Below, piece after piece: positions 17,570 to 26,327 of a DNA stretch of 64,000 nucleotides. The position numbers and the translations under genes were made by a program. The stretch spans positions 4,402,001-4,466,000 of the forward strand of contig NZ_CP154261.1 of the NCBI RefSeq assembly GCF_039511225.1. The letters are read 5' to 3'. Below the pieces are notes generated by a model. That model saw nothing but the letters and a program-made list of their open reading frames with translations, was not told the origin of the DNA and searched no databases. Positions within the stretch are counted from its first letter, which is position 1; the number at the start of each line of letters is the position of its first letter. Source of the stretch: Sphingobacterium multivorum (GTDB taxonomy: Bacteria; Bacteroidota; Bacteroidia; Sphingobacteriales; Sphingobacteriaceae).

Positions 17570-19768
17570 ATGATGATAAATCCCGTCACTCCTTGGACAG
17601 CAACGGTCCAGGCTGATATAGCAGATTCTACGTCTATTTTTGAAATAGACCTAAAAACATACAGACTCAAAATTCATAATGCAGGCGATTCGATTTGGCT
17701 CGTGGTTATCTGGCCAACGGGCGCTAGCATAGCCTTTAGACTGGCCTTTGGGATGAATAGCAGATTTGAAAAGGTGACGATCTCCGAAGCTCCCGATGAG
17801 ATCCTTATCACTGCTTCTACTAGGTTAGCCTATTATCGAATCATTGTCTTCTTTCCCGAAAGTCTGCGCGCCACCTTTCGTTATACCACGACCTTGCGAA
17901 CGAAATTACCGCTTCTTATCCCGTTTTGGCCCCGCGATATTGTTCCCTTGGCTAAAGGTGGAAATACTGAAAATACAGTGGGAAAAATACATGCCAAACA
18001 GGTAGGATCCCGGTCAGGACAGCTTTATTTTAGTATGACAAAGCCAAAAGCCGGTTCGGTGTTCTATTTTCAGAATCTCACAGCCATGTCTCCCTATTGC
18101 CAAGAAACAGAAGTATCACTCCGGGAAACTGTCGGCGGTGAATGGCCAGAACTGGGGTTCCAGTTTCCTGTAAACGCTGAAAAACCATTGCCTGCCAATA
18201 AAGAATACATCATTTCGGATGCTTTTGTACAGCTCGATGAAAAGATTCCCGAAAGTGACGTCGAGGTCGTTGAAAGTTACCTCGATTCACTGGCATCAAT
18301 ATACCTCCTCCTTCCTAAGCCTGAAGCCAGCCAACATAATTGGCTGCAGTCGGCTGAAAAGATCCTGGATAATATTTCGAACAACAAAGGTTGCTGGACA
18401 CAAACAGACGGCAGTCCTTATCTGAATGCTTATGTGGGCGACTACAAAACGCCTGCAGAAATCATGGTGCAGCTTGCCGTCATACTCCCATTGCATGAGT
18501 ATCTTACCTGGACCGGAGAGCAGCACCCTTTGTTGCAGGAACTCTCTGATGGACTCACCTCATTTTATGATAAGTCTATAAAGAGTTTAGTCAGGTGGCA
18601 CCCTTCGTTAAAAGATGACTTGGATCATTCCGAAGAGCAAAAGAGTGAGATGGTAATGGACTCCTGGTATCTACATCACCCCTTGTTAAACCTCGCCAGG
18701 CTTGCATTGCGGGGCGACAAGATGGCTGAAAAACTATTTTTGGATTCGATAGATTATGCGATAAAGGTTGCCAAACATTTTAACTATCAATGGCCTGTCT
18801 TTTATAAGATAACCACCTTGGAGGTATTAAAACCCGAAACGGCTCCGGGTAAAGGCGGTGAAAAAGATGTCCCAGGATCATATGCACACGTTATGCTCCT
18901 GGCCTGGCAGCTGACCAAAGAAAAACGATTTTTTCTGGAAGCAAGCAGAGCACTTAAAAGTTTAGACGGTCTGGCCTTTGATATATTTTATCAGGCCAAC
19001 AATACGGCATTTGCTGCGGGGGCCTTTTTGGAGATGTATAAGGTGACCGACGATGAGCATTACCTAAAACTAAGCTATTGCTGCCTTGCCGGCATATTTA
19101 AAAACTGTCAATTGTGGGACTGCAATTATGGTTACGGCAAAAATTTTCCTTATTTTTTTTCTGTTTTTCCCTTGAAAGATGCCCCCTATACCGCGGCATA
19201 CGAAGAGCTGGAAGTATTTGCTGCCCTGCATCATTATCTTGAGGTGGCAGCAGGAATGGCTATTCTTCCATCGCTAAAAATATTGATCCCTGAATTTATC
19301 AAGTATGCTGCGGGCCGACTCGCCTACTATTACCCTCCGCTACTTCCGACAGAAATGATTGCCGAAAAAACCAAAACGGGTGAGATACAAAAAGACCTAT
19401 GGATTCCACTTGAAGACATACATGATGGCTGGGAGAAAAGCGGTGAAGTCGGCCAGGAAGTATATGGCGCCGGACTGGCCTTTGGTATCATACCACGACA
19501 ATATTTTAAAGTGGGCAATTGGGGTGGAATAGTTTTTATAAATTACCCAATTTTAAACTTTCGAGCCGGCAAAGATTCAGTCACTTTCCGATTGGAGGGC
19601 AGTGATCTGTTCCGGGCACAAATGAGGCTTTTAGGCTTTTCTAGGGAAGTATTAACCAAAATAAGCGTAGAACAAAAAGTTAAATCATCATATAAACCTG
19701 TGCATTCAAGTCGTATTGGTTTTTACGAATTAGCCGGAGCTGGGATGGTTAGAATAACAAGAAAATAG
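17570..19768 (+). CDS. Uncharacterised 732-residue protein, probable beta-sandwich plus alpha-toroid (glycosidase-like)
   Basis: No family is recognised with certainty. There is no signal peptide, so the product should be cytoplasmic. Residues about 1-230 look beta-rich. Residues about 250-640 show repeating amphipathic helices (NWLQSAEKILDNISNNKGCW, TPAEIMVQLAVILPLHEYL, SWYLHHPLLNLARLAL, GSYAHVMLLAWQLTKEKRFF, EELEVFAALHHYLEVAAGM) like an alpha/alpha six-hairpin toroid, followed by a final sandwich. This layout is common in polysaccharide lyases and glycosidases that act on imported oligosaccharides. The gene is alone and ends at a bidirectional terminator. Enzyme activity is an inference from the fold only. 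Confidence 0.55.
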   Translation: MMINPVTPWTATVQADIADSTSIFEIDLKTYRLKIHNAGDSIWLVVIWPTGASIAFRLAFGMNSRFEKVTISEAPDEILITASTRLAYYRIIVFFPESLRATFRYTTTLRTKLPLLIPFWPRDIVPLAKGGNTENTVGKIHAKQVGSRSGQLYFSMTKPKAGSVFYFQNLTAMSPYCQETEVSLRETVGGEWPELGFQFPVNAEKPLPANKEYIISDAFVQLDEKIPESDVEVVESYLDSLASIYLLLPKPEASQHNWLQSAEKILDNISNNKGCWTQTDGSPYLNAYVGDYKTPAEIMVQLAVILPLHEYLTWTGEQHPLLQELSDGLTSFYDKSIKSLVRWHPSLKDDLDHSEEQKSEMVMDSWYLHHPLLNLARLALRGDKMAEKLFLDSIDYAIKVAKHFNYQWPVFYKITTLEVLKPETAPGKGGEKDVPGSYAHVMLLAWQLTKEKRFFLEASRALKSLDGLAFDIFYQANNTAFAAGAFLEMYKVTDDEHYLKLSYCCLAGIFKNCQLWDCNYGYGKNFPYFFSVFPLKDAPYTAAYEELEVFAALHHYLEVAAGMAILPSLKILIPEFIKYAAGRLAYYYPPLLPTEMIAEKTKTGEIQKDLWIPLEDIHDGWEKSGEVGQEVYGAGLAFGIIPRQYFKVGNWGGIVFINYPILNFRAGKDSVTFRLEGSDLFRAQMRLLGFSREVLTKISVEQKVKSSYKPVHSSRIGFYELAGAGMVRITRK

Positions 19769-19817
19769 ATGAACAAAAAAGTTGATAGCATATCCGACCA
19801 AGATCACTTCCGTCCTC

Positions 19818-19852
19818 CCAAGAAGTTAATATAGCTGAAATTAACTTCTTGG
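19818..19852. terminator. Bidirectional terminator between convergent genes
   Basis: A perfect 13-bp inverted repeat (CCAAGAAGTTAAT, 19818-19830, against 19840-19852) with a 9-base loop lies between the stop of the 732-residue gene (19768) and the stop of the quinone reductase gene (19863). Confidence 0.75.
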
Positions 19853-19862
19853 TAAAAGGACT

Positions 19863-20444
19863 TTATCGAACCAAGGAATAAGCATCAACGATTTCCATTT
19901 TCCATGCTTCTATTGTTTCTGCTGCTGCACGGTCGGCACGGTCAAAGAATAAATGGCACTTCACATCGAAGCCACAATAGGTATAGATACCTCTGTCGGA
20001 GGTCAGTATTAGCGCCTTATCCATTTCTATTTCCTGATATTCAGCCTTGGATTTTCCATGTGAATTGATAATGTAGGCGGTCTTACCGGCCAACAGTCCT
20101 TTTTGTACTCCATTATCGTACCTATAGGCAAATCCGTAGCTGAATACCCTATCGATATACCCTTTCATCATAGCCGGCATACCTGTCCACCATATCGGAT
20201 AAATAAAGGTAACAGCTTCAGCCCAGGCAATATGTTGCTGTTCCTTTCTAATTGCTTCGCTTACGATGCCCCTGCGTTGTCCGTCCATATCTTCAAGGGA
20301 CAGCACAGGTTCGAAATTAAGCTGATACAGATCCCTGACTACAACTTCGTTCTTTTGTTGCAGGAGTGTTTCTTCAATGGTTTGCTTGAATAAGTGATTT
20401 AAACTTGCCGTATTTGGATGGGCATAAATAATAAGATGTTTCAT
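19863..20444 (-). CDS. NAD(P)H dehydrogenase (quinone), flavodoxin-like fold (KefF/MdaB type)
   Basis: The chosen start at 20444 gives 193 residues beginning MKHLIIYAHPNTASLNHLF, the FMN phosphate-binding loop of the family. TFIYPIWWTGMPAMMKGYIDRVFSYGF-type sequence in the middle is the hallmark FMN/quinone-site block, and a Tyr-rich IYTYCGFDVKCHLFF follows. A longer frame to 20633 overlaps the AraC gene and is not needed. The enzyme reduces quinones by two electrons using FMN. The AraC regulator gene lies upstream on the same strand, and a clear -7 box is found at 20473-20480, so the reductase has its own promoter. Confidence 0.9.
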   Translation of the reverse strand: MKHLIIYAHPNTASLNHLFKQTIEETLLQQKNEVVVRDLYQLNFEPVLSLEDMDGQRRGIVSEAIRKEQQHIAWAEAVTFIYPIWWTGMPAMMKGYIDRVFSYGFAYRYDNGVQKGLLAGKTAYIINSHGKSKAEYQEIEMDKALILTSDRGIYTYCGFDVKCHLFFDRADRAAAETIEAWKMEIVDAYSLVR

Positions 20445-20472
20445 TTTTTTTGTTTTAAGTAATTGAATAAAA

Positions 20473-20480
20473 CAAAAGTA
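20473..20480 (-). promoter_or_regulatory. -7 promoter box of the quinone reductase gene
   Basis: The minus strand reads TACTTTTG, a perfect TAnnTTTG, 28 bp upstream of the start codon at 20444. A clear -33 partner at the usual distance was not seen. It supports the shorter start of the downstream gene. Confidence 0.6.
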
Positions 20481-20520
20481 GCATGAAAGCAAACGGAAAA
20501 ATTGTAAGAAAACGAAAAGG

Positions 20521-21450
20521 CTATTCTCCTGAAGCCCGGCAGATATCTTGCTGAAATCGCACAAAATTTCTTGGGGAAAGATTGATAAAATGCTTAAAAT
20601 CCCGGATAAGCTGGCTTTGGTCATAATATCCACATTCAGCTATAATTTCAAACCAGTCCACTTTTTTCGATGATAAAAGAACATGCTGTATCAGTTCAAT
20701 TGCTTTTACAAAACGCTGGTATCGACTAAGCTCTTTGGAGCTATAGCCAAAATGCTTTTTTTGCGTCAATTGCACATTTCTTTCAGTTTGCCCGGTTTCT
20801 TCGGCAATGGTCTTGACTGGATTGCGTGAACTGTCTTTAAAATTAGCCAATAAAGCCGCGGTGCTATGCTGTGATTTTAAATAGGGTCTGCAAAAATCGA
20901 GAATGCAGTTTACTCGGTCTGATACACTTGTCATACCGTTCAGCTGATGCCACAGGTAGCTAAAACAATTTTCACCCATAACTTCATCTGGGTTTATTGG
21001 CAAATGGTCTGAAAGAAATGCCTTTCCAAAAAAACGATAAAACGCATCGCCCTTGAAATTAACCACTAAAATTTGTGATCCGGGGAGAAGTGTATATTCA
21101 AAGGCAGATTTTAAGGGACCTAGTACGATGCATTTGTCCACCTCGATTTCATTTTTGGCATCAGAAACCAATCGGACTATTGTACCAAAGTTGAACACCA
21201 TAATAGTCTGAAAAGACGGCAACAATGTTTTCGTTAGGGCAGTTGCTGAATTGTTCTCTGCAAAATAAAAATGAGAAAACACCGTTTCAAATTCGCTTGC
21301 AATGGAAAGCCTGTAACTACGATATGTCTGTTCGTCTGCTTTCATGATTTGTGGCATCCATATTAAAACTGTTGATCTTTTGCTACTGCTATTTTGGTGT
21401 TTCTCCTCTAATCTACGAACAAATTCAACATGATCAATTAAATCAATCAT
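20521..21450 (-). CDS. AraC-family transcriptional regulator
   Basis: The 309-residue protein has a beta-rich N-terminal half with a cupin-like region (VDKCIVLGPLKSAFEYTLLP, then ILVVNFKGDAFYRFFG) and a C-terminal double helix-turn-helix (about 205-305): VKTIAEETGQTERNVQLTQK and FEIIAECGYYDQSQLIRDFK, ending SPRNFVRF. This is the DUF6597-type AraC layout. It is encoded 15 bp after the histidine kinase stop on the same strand and 76 bp before the quinone reductase start, which it may control. The effector is unknown. Confidence 0.88.
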   Translation of the reverse strand: MIDLIDHVEFVRRLEEKHQNSSSKRSTVLIWMPQIMKADEQTYRSYRLSIASEFETVFSHFYFAENNSATALTKTLLPSFQTIMVFNFGTIVRLVSDAKNEIEVDKCIVLGPLKSAFEYTLLPGSQILVVNFKGDAFYRFFGKAFLSDHLPINPDEVMGENCFSYLWHQLNGMTSVSDRVNCILDFCRPYLKSQHSTAALLANFKDSSRNPVKTIAEETGQTERNVQLTQKKHFGYSSKELSRYQRFVKAIELIQHVLLSSKKVDWFEIIAECGYYDQSQLIRDFKHFINLSPRNFVRFQQDICRASGE

Positions 21451-21465
21451 TTCCGAAGCTCAAAC

Positions 21466-22539
21466 CTAATCTTGCTTCAAAAATATCTTTATTTCTGTTC
21501 CATGCCCAGGCTCACTTATTAAGTCGATCTTCCCACCAGCTTGTGTCACAATCGTATTGACCAAATATAGACCTACGCCAGATCCATCGACCATTTTGGT
21601 TGCGCGTTTAAATTTCTCAAAAATCGTCTGCTGCACTTCTGGCCCCATGCCTATCCCATTATCCTTTACAGAAATAACGACATAGCCATCTTCCTTGAAA
21701 GATCGCACTTGAATTTCCGGAGACTGTGACTTTGGTGTATATTTAATCGCATTATTCGTCAGATTATAGAGCACACTACGCAACTTACGCCGTACGAAAG
21801 TAAATTCCGAAACTTTTAAATCCTGTCGGATGATTGCATCGGTCTCTATCAGCTGCGGTGCTAAACTCAACCGCACGTCTTCTAGAATATTTGGAAGATC
21901 GATCAGTTCAGTTGATGCCTGATACTTCTGCTTTTCCCAACGACTTTCAGTCAGATCATCTATTATTTTTTTTATTTCGACCAAACTTTTCTCATGGTTT
22001 TGCATTAAGGGCAAGAATTTCGCTGAATTTTTATCCTTAAATTCCTTCATTAACCCAAATGTAAGTTTGAGCACCAATAATGGATTTTTGATATCATGGG
22101 CTATTGTATCGAGCAGCAACTCATGTTCCAGAACAAGCCGTTCTTGTTCTTTAAGATCCTTTACTCTTGGCGTAATATCCACAAATGTAATAATGACTCC
22201 ATTCGTCCGGTTTTCATTACGGACATGATAAGGGAGTATATTCATCTGGTACCACTTTAAATCTGTAGTCTGTATTTCTTTCTCCAAGATTTTACCTGTC
22301 GCTATCACCGTGTTTATATTGCTGATAAAGGTCGGGAACCTAAAATTTTCTTTAATATCCTCTAGCGGCATTCCTATGAATTCGGATTTAAGATCAAACT
22401 GCTTCATCGCCGGTGGAGTGAACTTTCTTAAAATTAAGTTAGCATCAACGAATAACTGCGGGATAATGGTATTGCTAAAATAGTTTTCCAGGTCTTCGTT
22501 GAGTTGAGTTAAGTCACTAATTTTCTTGTTTTTATTCAT
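21466..22539 (-). CDS. PAS-domain sensor histidine kinase, orphan
   Basis: The product has 357 residues, no membrane span, and should be cytoplasmic. A PAS domain at about 18-125 (IIPQLFVDANLILRKFTPPA) resembles the PAS part of CheB/CheR-type kinases. HisKA follows with His148 in DTIAHDIKNP, then a HATPase domain with N box NLTNNAIKYT, G1 DNGIGM and G2 GSGVGLYLV. All catalytic motifs are intact. No response regulator gene is adjacent; the next gene in the same direction is an AraC regulator. The input signal and partner are unknown. Confidence 0.9.
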   Translation of the reverse strand: MNKNKKISDLTQLNEDLENYFSNTIIPQLFVDANLILRKFTPPAMKQFDLKSEFIGMPLEDIKENFRFPTFISNINTVIATGKILEKEIQTTDLKWYQMNILPYHVRNENRTNGVIITFVDITPRVKDLKEQERLVLEHELLLDTIAHDIKNPLLVLKLTFGLMKEFKDKNSAKFLPLMQNHEKSLVEIKKIIDDLTESRWEKQKYQASTELIDLPNILEDVRLSLAPQLIETDAIIRQDLKVSEFTFVRRKLRSVLYNLTNNAIKYTPKSQSPEIQVRSFKEDGYVVISVKDNGIGMGPEVQQTIFEKFKRATKMVDGSGVGLYLVNTIVTQAGGKIDLISEPGHGTEIKIFLKQD

Positions 22540-22707
22540 AGAATATCAAATATCTTATGAATAAAAACAAGAAAAAAACAGATATTGTTTTGCGGTATTA
22601 AAGCTCAAAACCGTAATTTGGGTCCATCTAAAAATTTTTAAATTCATTTTAAACAGCAATAGGCTCGAGGGGAGATTTACATCCATTATAGAAATGCAAC
22701 CATTGCA

Positions 22708-23739
22708 TCAGTAAAAACTGTAGGTTACCTTTAAAGTGCGATCTTCAAAATAATCAGCCTTTGTAGCAGCCGATTTCCGCTGTATGGAGATCAAAAAACC
22801 TTTTTCATCGTAGACCATTCCCAGCTCGCTTACTTTTCGTCCATTCCAAATATCTTCCATCAGTTTCAGGTTTCGGTTTTGGTCATAAACATACTTTTCG
22901 GTTTTTGGATCAAGGGAAGCCGGTGCATCGCTGAGTTGTAATAAAAGTCCGTCCTTGAATTGATATAATTCCGATGGTGTTTTCTTGACCGCACAGCCAT
23001 GATGTATAAACAGCACTGCCGGATGTCCTTTTAGATAGTAATATGTCTTTTTTTGATAACAAGTATCTGAATTACCACTATTTTTACTAAAATTGAAATA
23101 TTCGGTACGTTCTTCCGCCTCGAATTCATTTTCGGTATAGTAACGATATTGCAAAGATGAAAAATCATTATTAGCCGTCATTTTCTTCCAAAGGCTTTCG
23201 TCCGGGAACGTACCCTTTAAAATCATGTTGTCCACTCCACGAACCTGCTCTCCCTGCCAGTCATTGTTGTGTGACCTATTTGGCATTTGGGCATTCAATG
23301 TGAAGGTTCGGATGATATCAACTTTGTTATTTTTATTGTATTGATAACTACTGACTTTTACAATGCCATTGGAATAATCTATTCTTGCTTTTTTATCGGT
23401 GAGACCATGTAAATTATAAGAGTATCTGGTATAGAAAGCGGTATCAACGTTTTCGTTATTATATCGTATGCTCGTCATACTTACGATCATACCGTCTGGA
23501 TTAAAATTGTAAATATATTTCATCCCAATCTTCTCTTCGCTCTGAAGCAGAATACGCATTACTTTATTGCTTTTCATAAAAGTAGGATTGAATGAAAAAA
23601 CAGTTTTTGTAAAATAATCGTCGTCTTCCAAGGGTGCAACGTTATAGAATGGTAGTCCCTGAGCCTTTCCTACAGTCCCAATACCCATAAACAACATAAG
23701 GGTTAAGCAATAGCAAAGATTATGTTTCGTGTATATCAT
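22708..23739 (-). CDS. Secreted protein with YD-like repeats, function unknown
   Basis: The 343-residue product has a signal peptide ending near VGKAQG. The mature part has short beta repeats of the type YNFNPDGMIVSMTSIRYN, RYSYNLHGLTDKKARIDYS, SYQYNKNNKVDIIRTF and YVYDQNRNLKLMEDI, which resemble YD/RHS-type or MORN-like hairpins seen in many Bacteroidota secreted proteins. No catalytic motif is visible. It stands alone, separated by 168 bp from the kinase gene downstream. It is probably periplasmic. Confidence 0.65.
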   Translation of the reverse strand: MIYTKHNLCYCLTLMLFMGIGTVGKAQGLPFYNVAPLEDDDYFTKTVFSFNPTFMKSNKVMRILLQSEEKIGMKYIYNFNPDGMIVSMTSIRYNNENVDTAFYTRYSYNLHGLTDKKARIDYSNGIVKVSSYQYNKNNKVDIIRTFTLNAQMPNRSHNNDWQGEQVRGVDNMILKGTFPDESLWKKMTANNDFSSLQYRYYTENEFEAEERTEYFNFSKNSGNSDTCYQKKTYYYLKGHPAVLFIHHGCAVKKTPSELYQFKDGLLLQLSDAPASLDPKTEKYVYDQNRNLKLMEDIWNGRKVSELGMVYDEKGFLISIQRKSAATKADYFEDRTLKVTYSFY

Positions 23740-24119
23740 AAAGAAGAATTTTTGTTCCTTTAAATCGGAGGGGCGGAAAGATGTCTTTTCCGACCACAGC
23801 CACTCCCAAACTAGTTCATCACTTTTATTTATTACTTAAGTTAGTCAATCAATTCATCATTTTTTGAAAACCGAGTTTTTTCTCCTCTCAGCCTAATATA
23901 TAGACCATCATTAAAGGGAAAGGACTTGGGAATCTTTCCAGATTTGCCCAGCAAGCTTCAATTGGTACCGATGTTCTAATATAGCAGCAGAATATTCATA
24001 TTAAAAAAACTGCAGTCTGAATTTTGTCAACGAAATAATTGAATAAAATTAATTATATTCAATTATCCAAACGACACTGAAAAAAAGACCTTATTCCATT
24101 TTTCGTTAGTAACAGTTAA
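23740..24119. other. Intergenic region with an 11-bp inverted repeat
   Basis: These 380 AT-rich bases contain no gene that I can support. A perfect inverted repeat ATAATTGAATA (24035-24045 against 24056-24066) sits just before the frame that continues into the next gene. It could be a regulatory palindrome or a stem in the leader. Confidence 0.4.
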
Positions 24120-25382
24120 GCCTATTCAAGAACTTATGAAACGATTGATATAGACAAGCTACATCCCGTATCAAAAACGGAGAATATCAATAGACAAAAC
24201 ATCTTAAGAACTGATTTTGAAACTCTTACTAAGTTCTATGAGATCTGTAAAAAGAAAAAAATATCTGAACGAGAAGTTTCGTTCTTAATGGGTAAGACCG
24301 ACAAATATTTCCAAGGGTGCCTCAACCTGTTTTTTAAAAGTGCTATTAAACCTGAATTTCTAGCTATTCTTCCTGCCATTACTTCAAAAGACATTCAAAA
24401 AATTATATCAAATGACATCGCCCTAAAAGAAACGATCGATATTCATGGTGCTTATAAACAACAGAAAAACGAATTTTCAGTTTCCGATTATTATAAATTC
24501 ACTGTAACTTATCAAGATGGAACCACTAAAAACTATCGGTGGAAAATAGAAATTACGAGGGGATCAAGGTCTAAAGTAAATCCAGAACTATTTGAGATAT
24601 TGAAAAAATTAATCTCGCGCCATTACTTTCACAAGCCAAAATTTGCATTCAATATCTATATGACACTCAAATCGAGGTTTAAAAATGCTTTCAGTCCATT
24701 AGAGCTACAAATTGCGCTTTCGAAACTAACCAATAAAAGGACCAATCCAGCATTTTCTTTGCAAGAGGGTATCGATAATACGAGGACTACCTATAGCAAG
24801 ATATTGACCCAAAGCGAAAAGTTTCTGGAACATTGTCAAGACTACATGATCTGGATTTTGAGCTATGTGCCATTAGATTCAACCTCGAGCAAATATTTCA
24901 TCTGGTATGAAGATACCGACGAAAATGATAAGCTGCTAACCTCGCAGGATGGAAAAGTGCTACTCTCCTCTTCTATAGAAGAATTGCTGACTTTGTTGAA
25001 GAGTAATGAAGATAGCTTTAAAGTACCTGCTAATTTAGAAGCATGGTTGTCCGGTATGGAAGACTTACCTCCTATCAAGTCGACCACATATTCTCCCAAG
25101 GAAATTATTGACGGCTTTGAGGTAGATGCTGTTTCTGTAGATACGCTCGGTTATTTTGTAGACTTTTACAATTTAGCTGGTGATCTGGGCTATCAAGATG
25201 AACGATTCGACGCTCTTCTCGAATTTCGGAAGGTTGGAGAACTTACAAAAGTCTGGGATTATTTTTGCAACAACCACCTTTTCAAGGCCAGGAGACATAA
25301 GGAACTCTCTTTCGATAAGGCAAAGTTTATTGTTGATTTTAAGAAATTGGTGGGAAAATTTGAGAGATTACTGCTTGGATAA
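24120..25382 (+). CDS. Hypothetical protein with a possible HTH N-terminus and no normal start codon at the front
   Basis: The first ATG (24288) gives 364 residues, but the frame is open for 56 further codons back to a stop at 24117-24119. That stretch looks coding (FETLTKFYEICKKKKISERE) and, with VSFLMGKTDKYFQ across the ATG, resembles a helix-turn-helix. It has no ATG, GTG or TTG, so the gene may be N-terminally truncated, or a rare start may be used. The rest is soluble and mixed helix/strand, with many Lys and Glu, and matches no family I know. It neighbours a SUKH gene and an immunity-type relic, so it belongs to an accessory patch. Confidence 0.55.
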   Translation, partial: AYSRTYETIDIDKLHPVSKTENINRQNILRTDFETLTKFYEICKKKKISEREVSFLMGKTDKYFQGCLNLFFKSAIKPEFLAILPAITSKDIQKIISNDIALKETIDIHGAYKQQKNEFSVSDYYKFTVTYQDGTTKNYRWKIEITRGSRSKVNPELFEILKKLISRHYFHKPKFAFNIYMTLKSRFKNAFSPLELQIALSKLTNKRTNPAFSLQEGIDNTRTTYSKILTQSEKFLEHCQDYMIWILSYVPLDSTSSKYFIWYEDTDENDKLLTSQDGKVLLSSSIEELLTLLKSNEDSFKVPANLEAWLSGMEDLPPIKSTTYSPKEIIDGFEVDAVSVDTLGYFVDFYNLAGDLGYQDERFDALLEFRKVGELTKVWDYFCNNHLFKARRHKELSFDKAKFIVDFKKLVGKFERLLLG

Positions 25383-25459
25383 AAGATTGTGCAACTACAG
25401 GCAGGCTTCACACTCACTTAGCTTCTTTTTAACATCAGACCAAAACTCTTACAATGCTT

Positions 25460-25927
25460 TTAAATCCTTATCAGGTCAGAATCATAGATATATTCTTCTA
25501 AAAATTTCGAAAATGTATTACCTATGATTTTATAGTCCCCTCCACAGAATACGTAGACCTCGTTTTCTTTTTTTAATTCCGTATAAAGTCTTATTGCATA
25601 AACATATAGGTTAAACTGATAATTTGCAAAAACATACAGCTCTCCTGGAGAAGAAATTATATTTAATAATTCTCTATAATTCGGTATTCCCTTCCAGTTC
25701 TCAAATTCTTCATTTATAGTTTTAACCTTATTCAATGCATAAAATTCATAAAGGGTATCCGTATATTCAGATCCAGTTCCATTTAAAACATTAAAGTATT
25801 TAATCAAGTCAGGCGGTAGTACAATATTATTGGTCTTCTGAAAGGATATCAATTCGTTATTCCTAACTGGTATAAATGTTTTTATACCTTCTCTTTTCCA
25901 TTTATTTTGTAATAATTCGAGCAACAT
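25460..25927 (-). CDS. SMI1/KNR4 (SUKH) family protein, immunity-type
   Basis: The 155-residue soluble protein carries the SUKH pattern: an N-terminal helix, IVLPPDLIKYFNVLNGTGSE at about residues 35-54 (the ...LPxDlxxfyxxxNG motif), FYALNKVKTI, then ELYVFANYQFNLYVYAI, and a final FSKFLEEYIYD helix. SUKH proteins commonly neutralise nuclease-type polymorphic toxins. No toxin gene is next to it, so it is an orphan immunity candidate. It is convergent with the preceding hypothetical gene, whose stop lies 77 bp away. Confidence 0.85.
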   Translation of the reverse strand: MLLELLQNKWKREGIKTFIPVRNNELISFQKTNNIVLPPDLIKYFNVLNGTGSEYTDTLYEFYALNKVKTINEEFENWKGIPNYRELLNIISSPGELYVFANYQFNLYVYAIRLYTELKKENEVYVFCGGDYKIIGNTFSKFLEEYIYDSDLIRI

Positions 25928-25996
25928 CGTTATTTTTCTAACACTTTATTAATTAATGCACCAAACTAATATTTCTTACTATTGAAAATATAGACG

Positions 25997-26271
25997 TCAG
26001 ACTGGAGGAACTTCGGGCAGTTTGATCAATAGCGAAAAATCCCCTTTGAAAATATCCAGTTCATAAAAATTATCATCGGTATCTAGTATAACTGAGATAA
26101 GAAGATACATACCTGAAGGCTTCCCATACCACTATCATCCATTTTCTCAACAAATATATCTTCTAAGGTAGTTATAATCTTTTCACCCTCGGGTGTATCC
26201 CGCACCAGAAATGAAATCAGATTGATTTCAGCGAGGTTTTTACTACCTGATGGGCTTGGAAAGTATTCGAA
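25997..26271 (-). pseudogene. Frameshifted relic of a DUF6984-like (immunity-associated) gene
   Basis: Read on the minus strand, one frame gives EINLISFLVRDTPEGEKII and FVEKMDDSGMGSLQV. A second frame continues with DTDDNFYELDIFKGDFSLL and a stop at 25997-25999. Together these match my memory of the DUF6984 pattern (LIxxLL..., DGGMGSL..., ELDxWKxDFSPL). The start is missing (a stop precedes the first codons at 26272-26274), about 30 central residues are lost, and the frame is broken. It is therefore a decayed copy next to an intact SUKH gene. Confidence 0.6.
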
Positions 26272-26313
26272 TTAAATTTGAAAAGGAAATATGGGCAGCC
26301 TGTTGCATTTTTC

Positions 26314-26321
26314 TATATTTG
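26314..26321 (+). promoter_or_regulatory. -7 box directly before the Crp/Fnr gene
   Basis: TATATTTG is a perfect TAnnTTTG match, only 6 bp before the ATG at 26328. If used, the transcript would start at or near the start codon (leaderless or nearly so). No -33 element was recognised, so a chance match cannot be excluded. Confidence 0.35.
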
Positions 26322-26327
26322 AAGTAA

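Noticed and set aside
20445..20633. N-terminal extension of the quinone reductase frame
   Set aside because: It overlaps the AraC gene, and the conserved FMN-loop start MKHLIIYAHPN with a -7 box upstream shows the real start at 20444.
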